The position numbers and the translations under genes are program-made. Under the pieces are notes generated by a model that made no database searches, had not been told where the DNA came from, and saw only the letters and a list, made by a program, of their open reading frames with translations. DNA of 64,000 nt from Luteitalea sp. TBR-22 (lineage in GTDB: Bacteria; Acidobacteriota; Vicinamibacteria; Vicinamibacterales; Vicinamibacteraceae). Shown piece by piece: positions 8,097 to 16,741 of this stretch. Within the stretch, counting starts at the first letter, position 1. Each line of letters starts with the position of its first letter. The stretch is from positions 1,200,501 through 1,264,500 of the forward strand of contig NZ_AP024452.1 of NCBI RefSeq assembly GCF_016865485.1, read 5' to 3'.

Positions 8097-9188
8097 CTAG
8101 CGCGAGCGCGTCAGGGTCACCGGCATCGTCATCGTCGTGCTGTCCACGGGCGCGACGAGCGGGTTCTCGAGGCGCACCTGCTTGGTGAACGTACCGACGA
8201 TGATCTCGCCGTTCTGGGCCCCGGAGAAGGTGAAGGTCGTCGTCACGATGGTCGTGACGCCGTTCTCGACGGCTGTGCCGCGGATCTGCTGCCGGAAGGC
8301 GAGGCTCGACGGCGACCCGGTGACGGCGACATCCGGCATGCCCCATTGGTAGGTCTGGCCCGTCTGTGGACCGTTCGGGCATGCGCTGTTGACGACGACG
8401 TTCTGCGCGTTGTCGACCCGTGCGAAGCTCCCGGACTGCACGGCGTTGTCGACGATGGCGACGTCCATGCGCAGCGTGCCCGTGTCGCGCTCGAGGCGTG
8501 CGCACGTGCGGCCCTGGGCGTCGGGGCCGAACACGAAGGTGTACTCGCCGGTGAACGGCCCGGCGAAGACGCTGCTGTTGCCGGTCGTCGTGGTGCCGCT
8601 GTCGTCCTTGCCGGCCACCTGGGTGGCGACGAGCGCCCCGGCGCCGACCGCCCCGCCGACGATCGCCAGGGTGGTCGCCGAGATGCCGCCGCTGCTGGCC
8701 GCCACCGTGGCGCCCGCCGCGGCCGTGCCGCCGGCCGCGGTGCCGGCGCCCGCCGCAGCGCTGCCGCCGCTTGCCGCCGCGACAGCGTTGGTCTGGACGA
8801 TGGTGGTGCTGGCGGTCTGGCCCTGGAACGCCGCCTTGACGTTGATCCTGACGACGCCCCTGGCCAGCGGCACCAGGCCGTCGGCCGTCGCCTGGCCGGC
8901 GGCGTTGGTGGTCACGGTGAGGGTCCTCGCGCCGGCCGAGAAGGCGGCCGTCTTGCCCGTGTCGATGGCGAACGTGACCAGCGCCCCGGCGACCGGCAGG
9001 TCGTTCCGATCGCGGACCTCGACGAGGGGGGCGACGGCGGTGCGCTGCCGGATGATGTTGACGCCGTCTTCCCCGGCCAGCACCACGATCTTCAGGCCGG
9101 CCGCCGTGGCCTTCGGGGCCTGCGCAGCCGCGGCGGGCCCCGGCAGCGCCATCGCCAGCACGAGCAGCATGCCGAGCGCACTCCTCAT
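8097..9188 (-). CDS. Secreted Ig-like (bacterial Ig/invasin-type) protein, function unknown
   Basis: 363-residue exported protein with a clear signal peptide (RSALGMLLVLAMALPGPAAAAQ). Residues about 30-125 look like a Big-1/Ig-fold domain (VEVRDRNDLPVAGALVTFAI, then TNAAGQATADGLVPLARGVVRINVKAAFQGQTASTT). Then comes an Ala/Gly/Ser-rich linker with a hydrophobic stretch (GISATTLAIVGGAVGAGALVATQVAG) that could be a membrane anchor, and a C-terminal all-beta domain of about 180 residues (FAGPFTGEYTFVFGPDAQGRTC) that I do not recognise. ATG 9188 is preferred over a longer frame to 9245 because GGAGG lies 5 nt upstream and the signal peptide starts there. It sits between the caspase gene (22 nt) and the TolC gene (3 nt), so it may be a cargo or surface component of the same system. 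Confidence 0.75.
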   Translation of the reverse strand: MRSALGMLLVLAMALPGPAAAAQAPKATAAGLKIVVLAGEDGVNIIRQRTAVAPLVEVRDRNDLPVAGALVTFAIDTGKTAAFSAGARTLTVTTNAAGQATADGLVPLARGVVRINVKAAFQGQTASTTIVQTNAVAAASGGSAAAGAGTAAGGTAAAGATVAASSGGISATTLAIVGGAVGAGALVATQVAGKDDSGTTTTGNSSVFAGPFTGEYTFVFGPDAQGRTCARLERDTGTLRMDVAIVDNAVQSGSFARVDNAQNVVVNSACPNGPQTGQTYQWGMPDVAVTGSPSSLAFRQQIRGTAVENGVTTIVTTTFTFSGAQNGEIIVGTFTKQVRLENPLVAPVDSTTMTMPVTLTRSR

Positions 9189-9193
9189 GTGAT

Positions 9194-9198
9194 CCTCC
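9194..9198 (-). promoter_or_regulatory. Shine-Dalgarno site fixing the Ig-like protein start
   Basis: GGAGG on the minus strand, 5 nt before ATG 9188. It decides between this start and an in-frame upstream extension. Confidence 0.8.
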
Positions 9199-9210
9199 GC
9201 GACGCGCACG

Positions 9211-11394
9211 TCAGCGTCCGGTCCTCGCCGTGCCACAGCCGGCACGGGGAGCGATGTCGTCGATCTGCGCGATGTAGTCGCGCGCGTGAGACGCCTCGTC
9301 GAGCCGCGGGTTCACCGCAACCATGCGTACGTAGCTGGCGCGCGCCGCGGTGAGGCAATCGCAGCACTGACGCGCGTTGAACAGGTCGCGGTTGACGTTG
9401 CCGAGCAGGAACAGCGCGATCGGGTCGTCCGGCGTGTGGCGCAGGGCGCGTTGACAGTACTGACGTGCGCGCAGCGGGTTGCCCACCTTCTGCTCGGTGA
9501 GGCACAGGCCGAGGAAGCCTGCGCTGCGCAGGCTGTCGTAGGCCGCTTGCCGGTCGGCATGGGCGCGCCGGCCGACTCCCAGTCCGACGAAGTGGAAGGC
9601 GAGCCGCGCGCCGAGGCCGGACGAGAAGTTGGTCAGCTCGACGAACGCGCGGTACTCGTCGCGGGCGACCGCGTATCGCGCGCGCTGGCGCCCGGGATCG
9701 CTGTCGGCGGCCGCGAGGTGACGCAGCGCGTCGGCCTTCCACAGGTGCGCCTGCGCGTTGGACGGGCGCCACAGCAGGGCCAGGTCTGCGGACGCGACGG
9801 CGGGCTCCCACGCGCCCTTCTCCCAGAAGGCGCGCGCCAGCATCGCGTGCAGATCGTCACTGGAGTCGGCGTCCTTCAGCCGTCGTGCCTCGGTCAGCTG
9901 GCGGATGGCCTCGTCGGCGTCGCCCTGCTCGATCAGCACTCCCGCGTACTGCAGGCGCGGGTCGAGCGCCGACGGGTCGAGCGCAATCGAGGTGCGGAAG
10001 GCCCGGGCAGCGGCGTCGCCCTCGCGCAGCAAGTGTCGCGCCTGTCCCAGGTGGTATGCCGCGAGGGCGAACGAGGGGTCGGCCACCAGCGCGCGCTCGA
10101 ACAGGGCCGCCGCCCGGCGCAGGTCCGCCTCGCTCTGCTTGCGCTCCACCGGCGCGAGATTCAGGAGGCTGAGGGACGACCGCCGCGCGTACAGCAGGCG
10201 CTGGCCCTCCGCGTCGGCCTCGAGGCCGGGCGTGGAGACCTGCCTCGGGTAACGGATCCGGATGCTCACGGCCACCTCCTGGCCGGGCGCAATCATCACG
10301 TCCTTGCGGTCGGGCTCGTAGCCCGCCTTCACGCCGCGGAACTCGTGCAACCCGCTCGAGAGGCTCGGCACGACCAGCGGGGTCTCGCGCGACAGGCGGC
10401 CCACCAGCCTGCCGTCGATGTAGAGGTCCACGTCGTCGGTGTTGACCTCGATGATGGCGGTGCCGAGCAGCGACGGCGCTTGCGCGTCGGCGCCCGGCAG
10501 GCATCCGGTGCCGACCCCGAGCACCATGTCCGGCTCGAAGTCGCCGCGGGCCGTCGGCGTCTGCGTCAACTGGCGCTGGCGCGCGTACCGGCGCACCCCG
10601 GAGCGGACGAAGGTCACCAGTTCGTCGGCGGTGATGCGCCCGTCGCACGGATCGCTGTCGGCGTTGCCGCGGAAGGCCTGCACGAGGAAGTAGGTGAACA
10701 GGCCGAAGCCGGTCGACAGCCCCTGATCCTCGAAGCTCTGCTCGCGATCCGACGTGGCGGTGAGCGTGAGGAAGCTGCGCGGCAGCGCGCCGAACTGCGC
10801 CTCGAGTGCCGGTGTCGTCGTCTCGCCGGTGATCGCGCCGGAATGGCAGGCATCGGCGAGCAGCACCTTCCACTCCGCCTTGACCCGCGTGGCCAGCACC
10901 TCGCCGAGGCGCGCCATCGGGTACGCGGTCTCGGCCAGCCTGTCGGGCTGCACGTCCCAGGGCGCCAGGTAGCCCTTGCCGTCCTGCAGGAAGCCGTGGC
11001 CGGCGAAGTAGACCACCACGCGATCGCTGGGCTGGGCCACCGACGGCAGCCACTCCTCGATCTCGCGCGTGACGTTGGCCAGCGTCGCGTCGCGTCCCAC
11101 GAGCAGGTGGACGTTCTCGGCCGGGAACGCGCCGCCCGCGTGGTCGATGAGCACCCGGTACATCGCCTCGGCGTCGCTCTCCGGGAAGCGCAGTTGCTTC
11201 GACGCGTCGAGGTGCGCGTACGAGGCCACGCCGACGATCACCGCGTAGCCGCGCGGCACGTCGCGCCGCTCCGGGGGCCGCGACTTCGACAGCACGAGAT
11301 CCCGTTCGGTGGCCTGTGCCGCGGCGCGTGCCGGCAACCAGGCGGCCGCGACCGCGAGCGTGCCGACGAGGAGGAGGCGCAGGCTACGGCACAT
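9211..11394 (-). CDS. Caspase-like (peptidase C14) protein with PEGA and TPR domains
   Basis: 727-residue exported protein. Signal peptide 1-27 (LLLVGTLAVAAAWLPARAAAQ). Residues about 48-290 form a caspase/metacaspase fold: first strand GYAVIVGVASYAHLD, catalytic His133 in VVYFAGHGF and catalytic Cys183 in VLLADACHSGAI, both intact, so a working cysteine protease is predicted. A PEGA domain follows (about 310-382: GTAIIEVNTDDVDLYIDGRLVGRL), then a long TPR region (about 410-700) with repeats such as AAYHLGQARHLLREGDAAARAFRTSIALDP. A Cys-rich patch (ARQCCDCLTAA) lies near the C-terminus. The gene overlaps the upstream kinase gene by 11 bp. Caspase domains with protein-interaction repeats are known in bacterial signalling; a periplasmic one coupled to a Ser/Thr kinase and an exporter is unusual. 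The protease substrate is unknown. Confidence 0.85.
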   Translation of the reverse strand: MCRSLRLLLVGTLAVAAAWLPARAAAQATERDLVLSKSRPPERRDVPRGYAVIVGVASYAHLDASKQLRFPESDAEAMYRVLIDHAGGAFPAENVHLLVGRDATLANVTREIEEWLPSVAQPSDRVVVYFAGHGFLQDGKGYLAPWDVQPDRLAETAYPMARLGEVLATRVKAEWKVLLADACHSGAITGETTTPALEAQFGALPRSFLTLTATSDREQSFEDQGLSTGFGLFTYFLVQAFRGNADSDPCDGRITADELVTFVRSGVRRYARQRQLTQTPTARGDFEPDMVLGVGTGCLPGADAQAPSLLGTAIIEVNTDDVDLYIDGRLVGRLSRETPLVVPSLSSGLHEFRGVKAGYEPDRKDVMIAPGQEVAVSIRIRYPRQVSTPGLEADAEGQRLLYARRSSLSLLNLAPVERKQSEADLRRAAALFERALVADPSFALAAYHLGQARHLLREGDAAARAFRTSIALDPSALDPRLQYAGVLIEQGDADEAIRQLTEARRLKDADSSDDLHAMLARAFWEKGAWEPAVASADLALLWRPSNAQAHLWKADALRHLAAADSDPGRQRARYAVARDEYRAFVELTNFSSGLGARLAFHFVGLGVGRRAHADRQAAYDSLRSAGFLGLCLTEQKVGNPLRARQYCQRALRHTPDDPIALFLLGNVNRDLFNARQCCDCLTAARASYVRMVAVNPRLDEASHARDYIAQIDDIAPRAGCGTARTGR

Positions 11395-13252
11395 GCGTCA
11401 GCGTGAAGCTGGCCGCGACCGCCTTGCCGAACTGGCTGCGGTTGACGACGTACGTGGCGTTGACCGCCTGGGCGGACCCGGCGGGCGACCGCTGTTTCTC
11501 GAAGACGAGGTCGCGTGACTGCACCTGCTGCCGCAGCCCGTCGACGACCGGGGCGGCGAGCGACTCGACCTGGCGCACGGGCCGGTCGAAGCCGGGCAAC
11601 TGCGGTATCGCCTCGCGGCTCAGGAACACGAACACCTGCTCGGAGCCCGGCGTCTCGTCGAACAGGAACCAGTCCTCGCCGGGAATCACGTAGCGTTCCT
11701 GGCGCCGCACCGCATTGCGGCCGCCGTTGATCTCCGGGCTGGGGAAGAGCACCGTCCACCGGCCCGACGATCCCTGCTGCACCACGTACAGGTAGCCGTC
11801 GATGCTGGACTCGAAGGCGAAGCGCACGCGGTCGCCGCTGTGGAACGTGGTGGCTGTGTCGACGTCGGCTTCCGCGCCGTCGGCCGTGCGACGGATCACG
11901 CGGTAGCGCACGCCGGCGTTCGCCGCGCTGCTCGCCGGGGCGGGCGCCGCGAACAGCGCGCGCGCCCCCGGCTCCGCCGCGGGCGGTTCCGCCGCCCTGG
12001 CGGGTACGTCGGCGCTCGGCGCAGGTTCGTCCGCGTGTTCCGACCGGACCGGGTCGTTCGCGGCAGGTGTGGCGGTCGGGCCGCGGCCGACTGCCGGTGG
12101 CGTGGACGTCGAAGGGGCTGGCTCGACGATCGGGGCGTCGGTGGTCGCCGAGGCGGTTGCGCGGGGCGCCCCGACGTCGCGGGGAGCTGGCTCCTGGTGG
12201 CGCGCCCGGGTCCACCAGCCGAGGCCGACCGCCAGCGCGAGGACGACCGGCGCGGCCAGCCACCAGCGCCGGAACGCCCTTGCGGGTGCGGCCTCAGGGC
12301 CCGCGCCGGCGGGGGCGGTCACCGTCGTGCCCTGGGCCCACCCCGGCACCTGCGCCGCCACCGCGGTGGTCGCGCCGCTCGCCGATTCGAGGCGGGCCAG
12401 CGTCGCCGTGGATCGTTCGAGCAGGCCCTCGAGCGCGACGCGCATCGCTTCGGCCGAAGCGAACCTGTCGGCGGGCGCCTTGGCCATCGCCCGCTCGACG
12501 ATGGCCACCAGCTCCGGCAGTTCGCGGGCGATCAGCGTGTCCATCGGGCGCGGGGGCTGGCCGATGACGCGCAGCATCACGGCCGACGCCGTGTCGTCGC
12601 GCTCCCCGAACGGCAGGCGTCCGGTGAACAGCTCGTAGGCCAGGACCCCGGTCGAGAAGATGTCGGTCCTGGCGTCGAGTTCCTCGCCGCGCAACTGCTC
12701 CGGCGACGCGTAGTGGAGCGTGCCGAGCACCACCCCGTCGGAGGTCAGCGATGCCGATTGCGGCGCGCGCGCGAGACCGAAGTCCACCAGTTTGACGGTG
12801 CCGTCCGGCAGGCAGTGCACGTTGCGCGGCTTCACGTCGCGGTGGATGACCCCTTGCGCGTGTGCGTGCTGCAGCGCGCCCAGGATGTCGATCAGCACCC
12901 GCAGCCGCCTGGCGTAGCCAAACCCCGGCTCGTGCAGGGCATCGGCCAGCGACCGGCCCTGCAGGTACTCCATGGCGATGTAGACGAGGCCGTCGACCTC
13001 GCCCGCGTCGTGGACGGTGACGATGTTGGGGTGCTGCAGGCGTGCGCAGGCCTGGGCCTCGCGGAGCAGGCGCGCGCGAGACTCCGGCGTCAGCAGGTCT
13101 GGGCGCACCGTCTTGATGGCCACCGTGCGCTGCAGCGTCGGATCGAAGGCGCGATAGACCTCGCCCATACCACCGCGCCCGAGCATCGAGTCGACGCGAA
13201 AACGGCCGACTCGCACTGGCAGGCCTTCATTGCGCACGTTCACGATGCCCAT
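11384..13252 (-). CDS. Membrane Ser/Thr protein kinase with C-terminal DUF4384 domain
   Basis: 622-residue PknB-type kinase. Cytoplasmic Hanks kinase domain at about 16-280: Gly-rich loop GRGGMGEV (25-32), Lys47 in VAIKTV, Glu64, catalytic HRDVKPRN (137-144), DFG (157-159) and SPE in place of APE (183-185), all consistent with activity. A Pro/Ala linker leads to one TM helix (about 330-348, WLAAPVVLALAVGLGWW), a second low-complexity linker, and a periplasmic DUF4384-like domain (about 480-590: GDRVRFAFESSIDGYLYVVQQ, WTVLFPSPEINGG, PGSEQVFVFLSREAI). The frame stays open to 13435, but the added 61 residues are low-quality sequence and a TAGTAT -10 candidate lies inside them, so I use ATG 13252. 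First gene of the operon; it may sense envelope state and control the caspase and exporter encoded behind it. Confidence 0.9.
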   Translation of the reverse strand: MGIVNVRNEGLPVRVGRFRVDSMLGRGGMGEVYRAFDPTLQRTVAIKTVRPDLLTPESRARLLREAQACARLQHPNIVTVHDAGEVDGLVYIAMEYLQGRSLADALHEPGFGYARRLRVLIDILGALQHAHAQGVIHRDVKPRNVHCLPDGTVKLVDFGLARAPQSASLTSDGVVLGTLHYASPEQLRGEELDARTDIFSTGVLAYELFTGRLPFGERDDTASAVMLRVIGQPPRPMDTLIARELPELVAIVERAMAKAPADRFASAEAMRVALEGLLERSTATLARLESASGATTAVAAQVPGWAQGTTVTAPAGAGPEAAPARAFRRWWLAAPVVLALAVGLGWWTRARHQEPAPRDVGAPRATASATTDAPIVEPAPSTSTPPAVGRGPTATPAANDPVRSEHADEPAPSADVPARAAEPPAAEPGARALFAAPAPASSAANAGVRYRVIRRTADGAEADVDTATTFHSGDRVRFAFESSIDGYLYVVQQGSSGRWTVLFPSPEINGGRNAVRRQERYVIPGEDWFLFDETPGSEQVFVFLSREAIPQLPGFDRPVRQVESLAAPVVDGLRQQVQSRDLVFEKQRSPAGSAQAVNATYVVNRSQFGKAVAASFTLTHVP

Positions 13253-13319
13253 CCCGTTCCGCCCGCGCCGACCTGCCGCGGGTCCCGCCGAACGCGTCCT
13301 GTTCGAGTGGAGGGCGAGG

Positions 13320-13325
13320 ATACTA
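13320..13325 (-). promoter_or_regulatory. Candidate -10 box for the kinase operon
   Basis: TAGTAT on the minus strand about 65 nt upstream of ATG 13252, in the divergent gap between the kinase and META-domain genes. A TTGGTA stretch lies farther upstream at a longer-than-ideal spacing (22 nt), so the -35 is uncertain. Confidence 0.35.
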
Positions 13326-13480
13326 CAGCTCAGCCGTGGCGAACTTGTACCAACGGGTGGTCCTCCCGAAGCCGCGTTACCCGATCCAACGGTCGCTGAC
13401 GACACGCCGAACGGCTGAGGTGCGGATCGGAGCACGGCCAGCCCGACCGACAGAGCGCTCCAGGCGTCTGTAGCCTTGTC

Positions 13481-14224
13481 ATGCGCCTGCTGCCGTCGAC
13501 CCTCGCCTTCGCTCTCCTGCTCGGCGCAATCCCGTTGGCGCAGTCGCCGACCCTCGACGGCTCCGCGTGGACGCTTGCCACCCTTGCCGGGTATCCGTCA
13601 GTGCAGGGCACGGTCACGCTTCGATTCGAGGCCGACCACGTCTCCGGCAACGACGGTTGCAACAGCTATCGCGGCCACTACACGGGCGAGGGCGTGACGT
13701 TCCGCGTCGGGCCGCTGACCTCGACGTACATGGCGTGCCGGGAGCCCCGCATGCGACAGGCGGCCGCCTTCACCGAGGCGCTCGGCAAGGCGCGCGTCAC
13801 GCGGTTCGACGAGGGACGCCTGGTGCTCGTCGACGAGGCGGGCGCGGTGCTGGCGACCTTCACGCGCCAGTCGGCGTCGCTGGCGGGCACGACATGGGAG
13901 GTGACCGCCTACAACAACCGGCGGCAGGCGGTGGTGTCCGTGCTGGCCGACACGCGAGTCACCCTTGCCTTCGGCGCCGAGGGACGCGTGACGGGGGAGG
14001 CGGGGTGCAACCGCTTCGCGGCCACCTACACGGCCGAGGGCGAGTCGGTGGCGATCGGCACGCTGTCCACCACGCGCCGCACCTGCCCCGGCGAGGGCGT
14101 CATGGCACAGGAGGCCGCGTTCCTTGCCGCGTTGGCGTCGGGGACCCGTGCACGCATGGACGGCGACCGCCTCGAGTTGCGCACGACCGACGGCGCCCTG
14201 GCCGTCTCGGCGCGGCGCTTCTGA
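13481..14224 (+). CDS. Secreted protein with two META (HslJ-like) domains
   Basis: 247 residues with a signal peptide (MRLLPSTLAFALLLGAIPLAQ). It contains two META domains in tandem. The first (about 25-125) has LDGSAWTLATLAG, GNDGCNSYRGHYTGEG and MACREPRMRQAAAFTEAL; the second (about 130-247) has LAGTTWEVTAYNNRRQAV, GEAGCNRFAATYTAEG and RRTCPGEGVMAQEAAFLAAL. The GC(N)-x-[YF] and C-P/RE-x-M-x-Q signatures are characteristic. META domains occur in envelope proteins linked to heat or chemical stress (HslJ), but their biochemical role is unclear. Divergent from the kinase operon. A TAGCCT hexamer ends 4 nt before the ATG and no Shine-Dalgarno site is visible. Followed after 54 nt by the RND efflux operon, which has its own promoter candidate. 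Confidence 0.88.
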   Translation: MRLLPSTLAFALLLGAIPLAQSPTLDGSAWTLATLAGYPSVQGTVTLRFEADHVSGNDGCNSYRGHYTGEGVTFRVGPLTSTYMACREPRMRQAAAFTEALGKARVTRFDEGRLVLVDEAGAVLATFTRQSASLAGTTWEVTAYNNRRQAVVSVLADTRVTLAFGAEGRVTGEAGCNRFAATYTAEGESVAIGTLSTTRRTCPGEGVMAQEAAFLAALASGTRARMDGDRLELRTTDGALAVSARRF

Positions 14225-14263
14225 CCCGCAAACTTCGTCAGGTCGAAAAGCCGTCGCGGTGCA

Positions 14264-14269
14264 TATAAT
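14264..14269 (+). promoter_or_regulatory. Consensus -10 box (TATAAT) of the RND efflux operon
   Basis: A perfect TATAAT ends 9 nt before the ATG at 14279, so the transcript leader would be only about 2-3 nt. No Shine-Dalgarno site and no convincing -35 box are visible. Confidence 0.6.
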
Positions 14270-14278
14270 TCCGCGCCA

Positions 14279-15622
14279 ATGATCCCAGCGCGGGCGTGGG
14301 CCGGATGGCTCCTGGTGGCGGCGTGTGTCACGCCGGCCGCGGCGCAGCCGGGCGGCACCGGCGAGATCCTGTCGATCGAGGTCGCCGTGAGCCGCGCGCT
14401 CGAGGCCAACCGCGGCCTGCAGATCGCACGATCCGAGGTCGAGGGGCTCAGCGACCGGATCGCGGCCGTCAGGACGCGCAAGTACCCGGTGCTGTCGGCG
14501 CGCCTGCTCGAAGGCGCGTTCCTGCTGCCCCTCGAGGCGACGTTTCCCGCCGGCGCCTTCGGCAGCTTCGGCGCGATCGGTCCCTTCCCGCCCACCGACA
14601 CCACCGTGCGCAGCGACACGCGCTTCCTGTCGGCGGCCGTGCTCACCGCCGCGCAGCCGCTCACGCAACTGCGCAAGGTGTCGCGCGGCATCCGCGGCTT
14701 GCAGCTCGAACAGGACCTGGCCCGCGAGCGCATCGACGCGCAGTCGCGCGAGGTTGCCAGTGGCGTCCGCAAGGCCTACTACCAGCTGCAGCGCACGCAG
14801 GCAGGGCTGCAGGCCACCGAGGAGACGGTGGCGCTGGCGCGCGAGCTGGTACGGTTGGCGACGGCGCACCGTGACGCCCGTGTCGTGCTCGGCGCCGACC
14901 TGCTCACCGCGCAGAGCCGCCTGGCGCGGGCCGAGCACGAGGCCCGCCGGCTGGAGGACGCGGCCGTGACGCTGCGCGAGCAGCTCAACGCGCTGATGGG
15001 ACGTGACCTCGCGCTGGGCTTCGACGTGCCGCCGCTGCCGGCTCCCGGGGCGACGGAAGCCAGCCTGCCCGAGGCCGAGGCGCGGGCCCTCGAAGCGCGC
15101 AGCGAGATCCGGCAGGCGGAGCTGCGTCGACAGCAGGCCGAGAACGCCGTGCACCTGGCGCGCGAGGCGTACATCCCCGACATCAGCGTGGCCGTCACTT
15201 ACGCCGCGCTGGCCAACGTCGAGGTGCTCCCTCGGCAGACGTTCACCGCCGGCGTCCTGCTGGAATGGGAGCCGTGGACGTGGGGCCGGGTCGGCCACGA
15301 GGTCGCGGCCAGCCGCCGGGCCGTCGATCGGGCCGCCCTGGCGGCCACCGAGGCGGGCGAGGGCATCCGCCGCGAGGTGCGCGCCGCGTGGCGCACGCTC
15401 GGCGAGGCGCGGCGGTTCATCGACGTCACTGCGCTCGCCCAGCAAGCGGCGCGCGAGCAGGTGCGCGTCGCCAACGAGCGCGTCCGCGCCGAAGCCAGCC
15501 TCGTGCGCGAGGCGCTGCAGGCGCAGGCGGCGCTCGCCGAGGCCGACGCCCAGCACGACGCGGCCCTCACGTCCTTCTGGACCGCATTCGCCGAGTTCGA
15601 GCGGGTCACCGGAGTCCGATGA
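14279..15622 (+). CDS. TolC-family outer-membrane protein of an RND efflux system
   Basis: 447-residue outer-membrane channel with a signal peptide (GWLLVAACVTPAAAQ). TolC hallmarks: SIEVAVSRALEANRGLQIARSEVEGLSDRI at the start, the coiled-coil half GVRKAYYQLQRTQAGLQATEE, and the second half built around EARSEIRQAELRRQQAENAVHLAREAYIPDISV. It is shorter than the TolC protein encoded at 6576 and not a close copy of it. The stop overlaps the start of the adaptor gene (ATGATG/TGA), so the three efflux genes are co-translated. Its own near-leaderless promoter lies at 14264. Confidence 0.9.
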   Translation: MIPARAWAGWLLVAACVTPAAAQPGGTGEILSIEVAVSRALEANRGLQIARSEVEGLSDRIAAVRTRKYPVLSARLLEGAFLLPLEATFPAGAFGSFGAIGPFPPTDTTVRSDTRFLSAAVLTAAQPLTQLRKVSRGIRGLQLEQDLARERIDAQSREVASGVRKAYYQLQRTQAGLQATEETVALARELVRLATAHRDARVVLGADLLTAQSRLARAEHEARRLEDAAVTLREQLNALMGRDLALGFDVPPLPAPGATEASLPEAEARALEARSEIRQAELRRQQAENAVHLAREAYIPDISVAVTYAALANVEVLPRQTFTAGVLLEWEPWTWGRVGHEVAASRRAVDRAALAATEAGEGIRREVRAAWRTLGEARRFIDVTALAQQAAREQVRVANERVRAEASLVREALQAQAALAEADAQHDAALTSFWTAFAEFERVTGVR

Positions 15623-16734
15623 TGCACACCGCGCGCGCGTGGGCCCTGACGGCCTTCCTCCTCACGATCGGGGGCTGTCATGCGGAGACCCCTTACGAGA
15701 AGCCGATCACGCCGGTGGGTGTTGCGGTGGCGCGCGAGGTGCACGCCTCCGGCACCACGCGCTATTCGGCGACCATCGATGCGGCCACCCGCGTCGACCT
15801 CTCGTTCCGCGTCGGGGGCTACGTGCGCGCCCTTGGCGTGGTCGACGAGGGCGGAGTGCGCCGACCGCTGCGCGACGGCGACCCCGTGCGCAAGGGGCAG
15901 GCGCTCGCGACGATCGACCAGACCGACGGGGGCGAGCGCGTCAAGCAGGGCCGCGCGCAGCTGGCCGAGGCCACCGCCGCCGCGGCACAGGCCGAGCGGT
16001 CCCTGGCGCGGGCCCGTGGCCTGTTCGAGAAGGACGCGCTGACCAGGCCGGAGTTCGAGGCGGCACAGACGGCCGCGGAGGCGGCACGGGCGCGGGTCAC
16101 GGCGGCCGAAGCGGCGGTGCGGCAGGTGGAGGCGGTGGCCGGCGACGCGACGCTCGTCGCGCCCTTCGACGGCATCCTGCTCCGCAAGCAGGTCTCGGTC
16201 GGCGCCCTCGCGATGCCCGGGCAGCCGGCCTTCACCCTGGCCGACATCACGACGGTCAAGGTGGTGTTCGGCGTCCCGGACGTCGCGCTCGCCACGGTGC
16301 GGCAGTCGGTCGTCGAGGTCGAGGCCGACGCGTTCCCGGGCGTGACGTTCCCCGCGCGGCTGACCCACGTGTCGCCGGTTGCCGACCCACGCGGCCGTGT
16401 CTTCGACGTCGAGCTCGCGATCGCCAACGGCGACGGCCGCCTGCGTCCCGGGATGGTCGCCTCGGTCGGCCTTCGCGAGGCCGACGCCGGCCCGCCCGAG
16501 ATCGTGATTCCCCTCGCCGCCATCACGCGCCCGCCCGGTGCGTCCTCGGGGTATGCCGTGTACGTGGTGCAGGGGCAGGGCGACGCGACCCGCGTGGCCC
16601 AGCGGACCATCGAGATCGGCGAGTTGCGCGGCAACGAGGTGACCGTCAGGCGCGGTCTGGCGCGCGGCGATCGCGTCGTCGTGAGCGGCACCACGATGGT
16701 CACCGACGGCGCGCCCGTGCGCGTGGTGCTCTGA
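15619..16734 (+). CDS. RND efflux periplasmic adaptor lipoprotein
   Basis: 371-residue membrane-fusion protein of an RND pump. The N-terminus is a lipoprotein signal (LTAFLLTIGGCHAE, lipidated Cys). Lipoyl domain halves surround GYVRALGVVDEGGVRR...GDPVRKGQALATIDQ and VAPFDGILLRKQVSVGALAMPGQPAF; a short alpha-hairpin (AQLAEATAAAAQAERSLARARGLFEKDALTRPEFEAAQTAAEAARARV) lies between them; then beta-barrel and membrane-proximal domains. The start ATG (15619) overlaps the TolC stop, and a second in-frame ATG follows immediately. Ends 7 nt before the RND pump gene. No transcriptional regulator is encoded next to the operon, so its control is not visible here. Confidence 0.92.
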   Translation: MMHTARAWALTAFLLTIGGCHAETPYEKPITPVGVAVAREVHASGTTRYSATIDAATRVDLSFRVGGYVRALGVVDEGGVRRPLRDGDPVRKGQALATIDQTDGGERVKQGRAQLAEATAAAAQAERSLARARGLFEKDALTRPEFEAAQTAAEAARARVTAAEAAVRQVEAVAGDATLVAPFDGILLRKQVSVGALAMPGQPAFTLADITTVKVVFGVPDVALATVRQSVVEVEADAFPGVTFPARLTHVSPVADPRGRVFDVELAIANGDGRLRPGMVASVGLREADAGPPEIVIPLAAITRPPGASSGYAVYVVQGQGDATRVAQRTIEIGELRGNEVTVRRGLARGDRVVVSGTTMVTDGAPVRVVL

Positions 16735-16741
16735 GGCGGGC

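Noticed and set aside
4002-13252. The operon as a type I secretion system with a cargo toxin
   Set aside because: There is no ABC ATPase/peptidase and no RTX-type or double-glycine cargo. The permease is of the MacB/FtsX class.
13253-13435. A 61-residue N-terminal extension of the Ser/Thr kinase
   Set aside because: The extension is low-complexity, no kinase needs it, and a -10 candidate lies within it. ATG 13252 is close to the expected start of the kinase domain.
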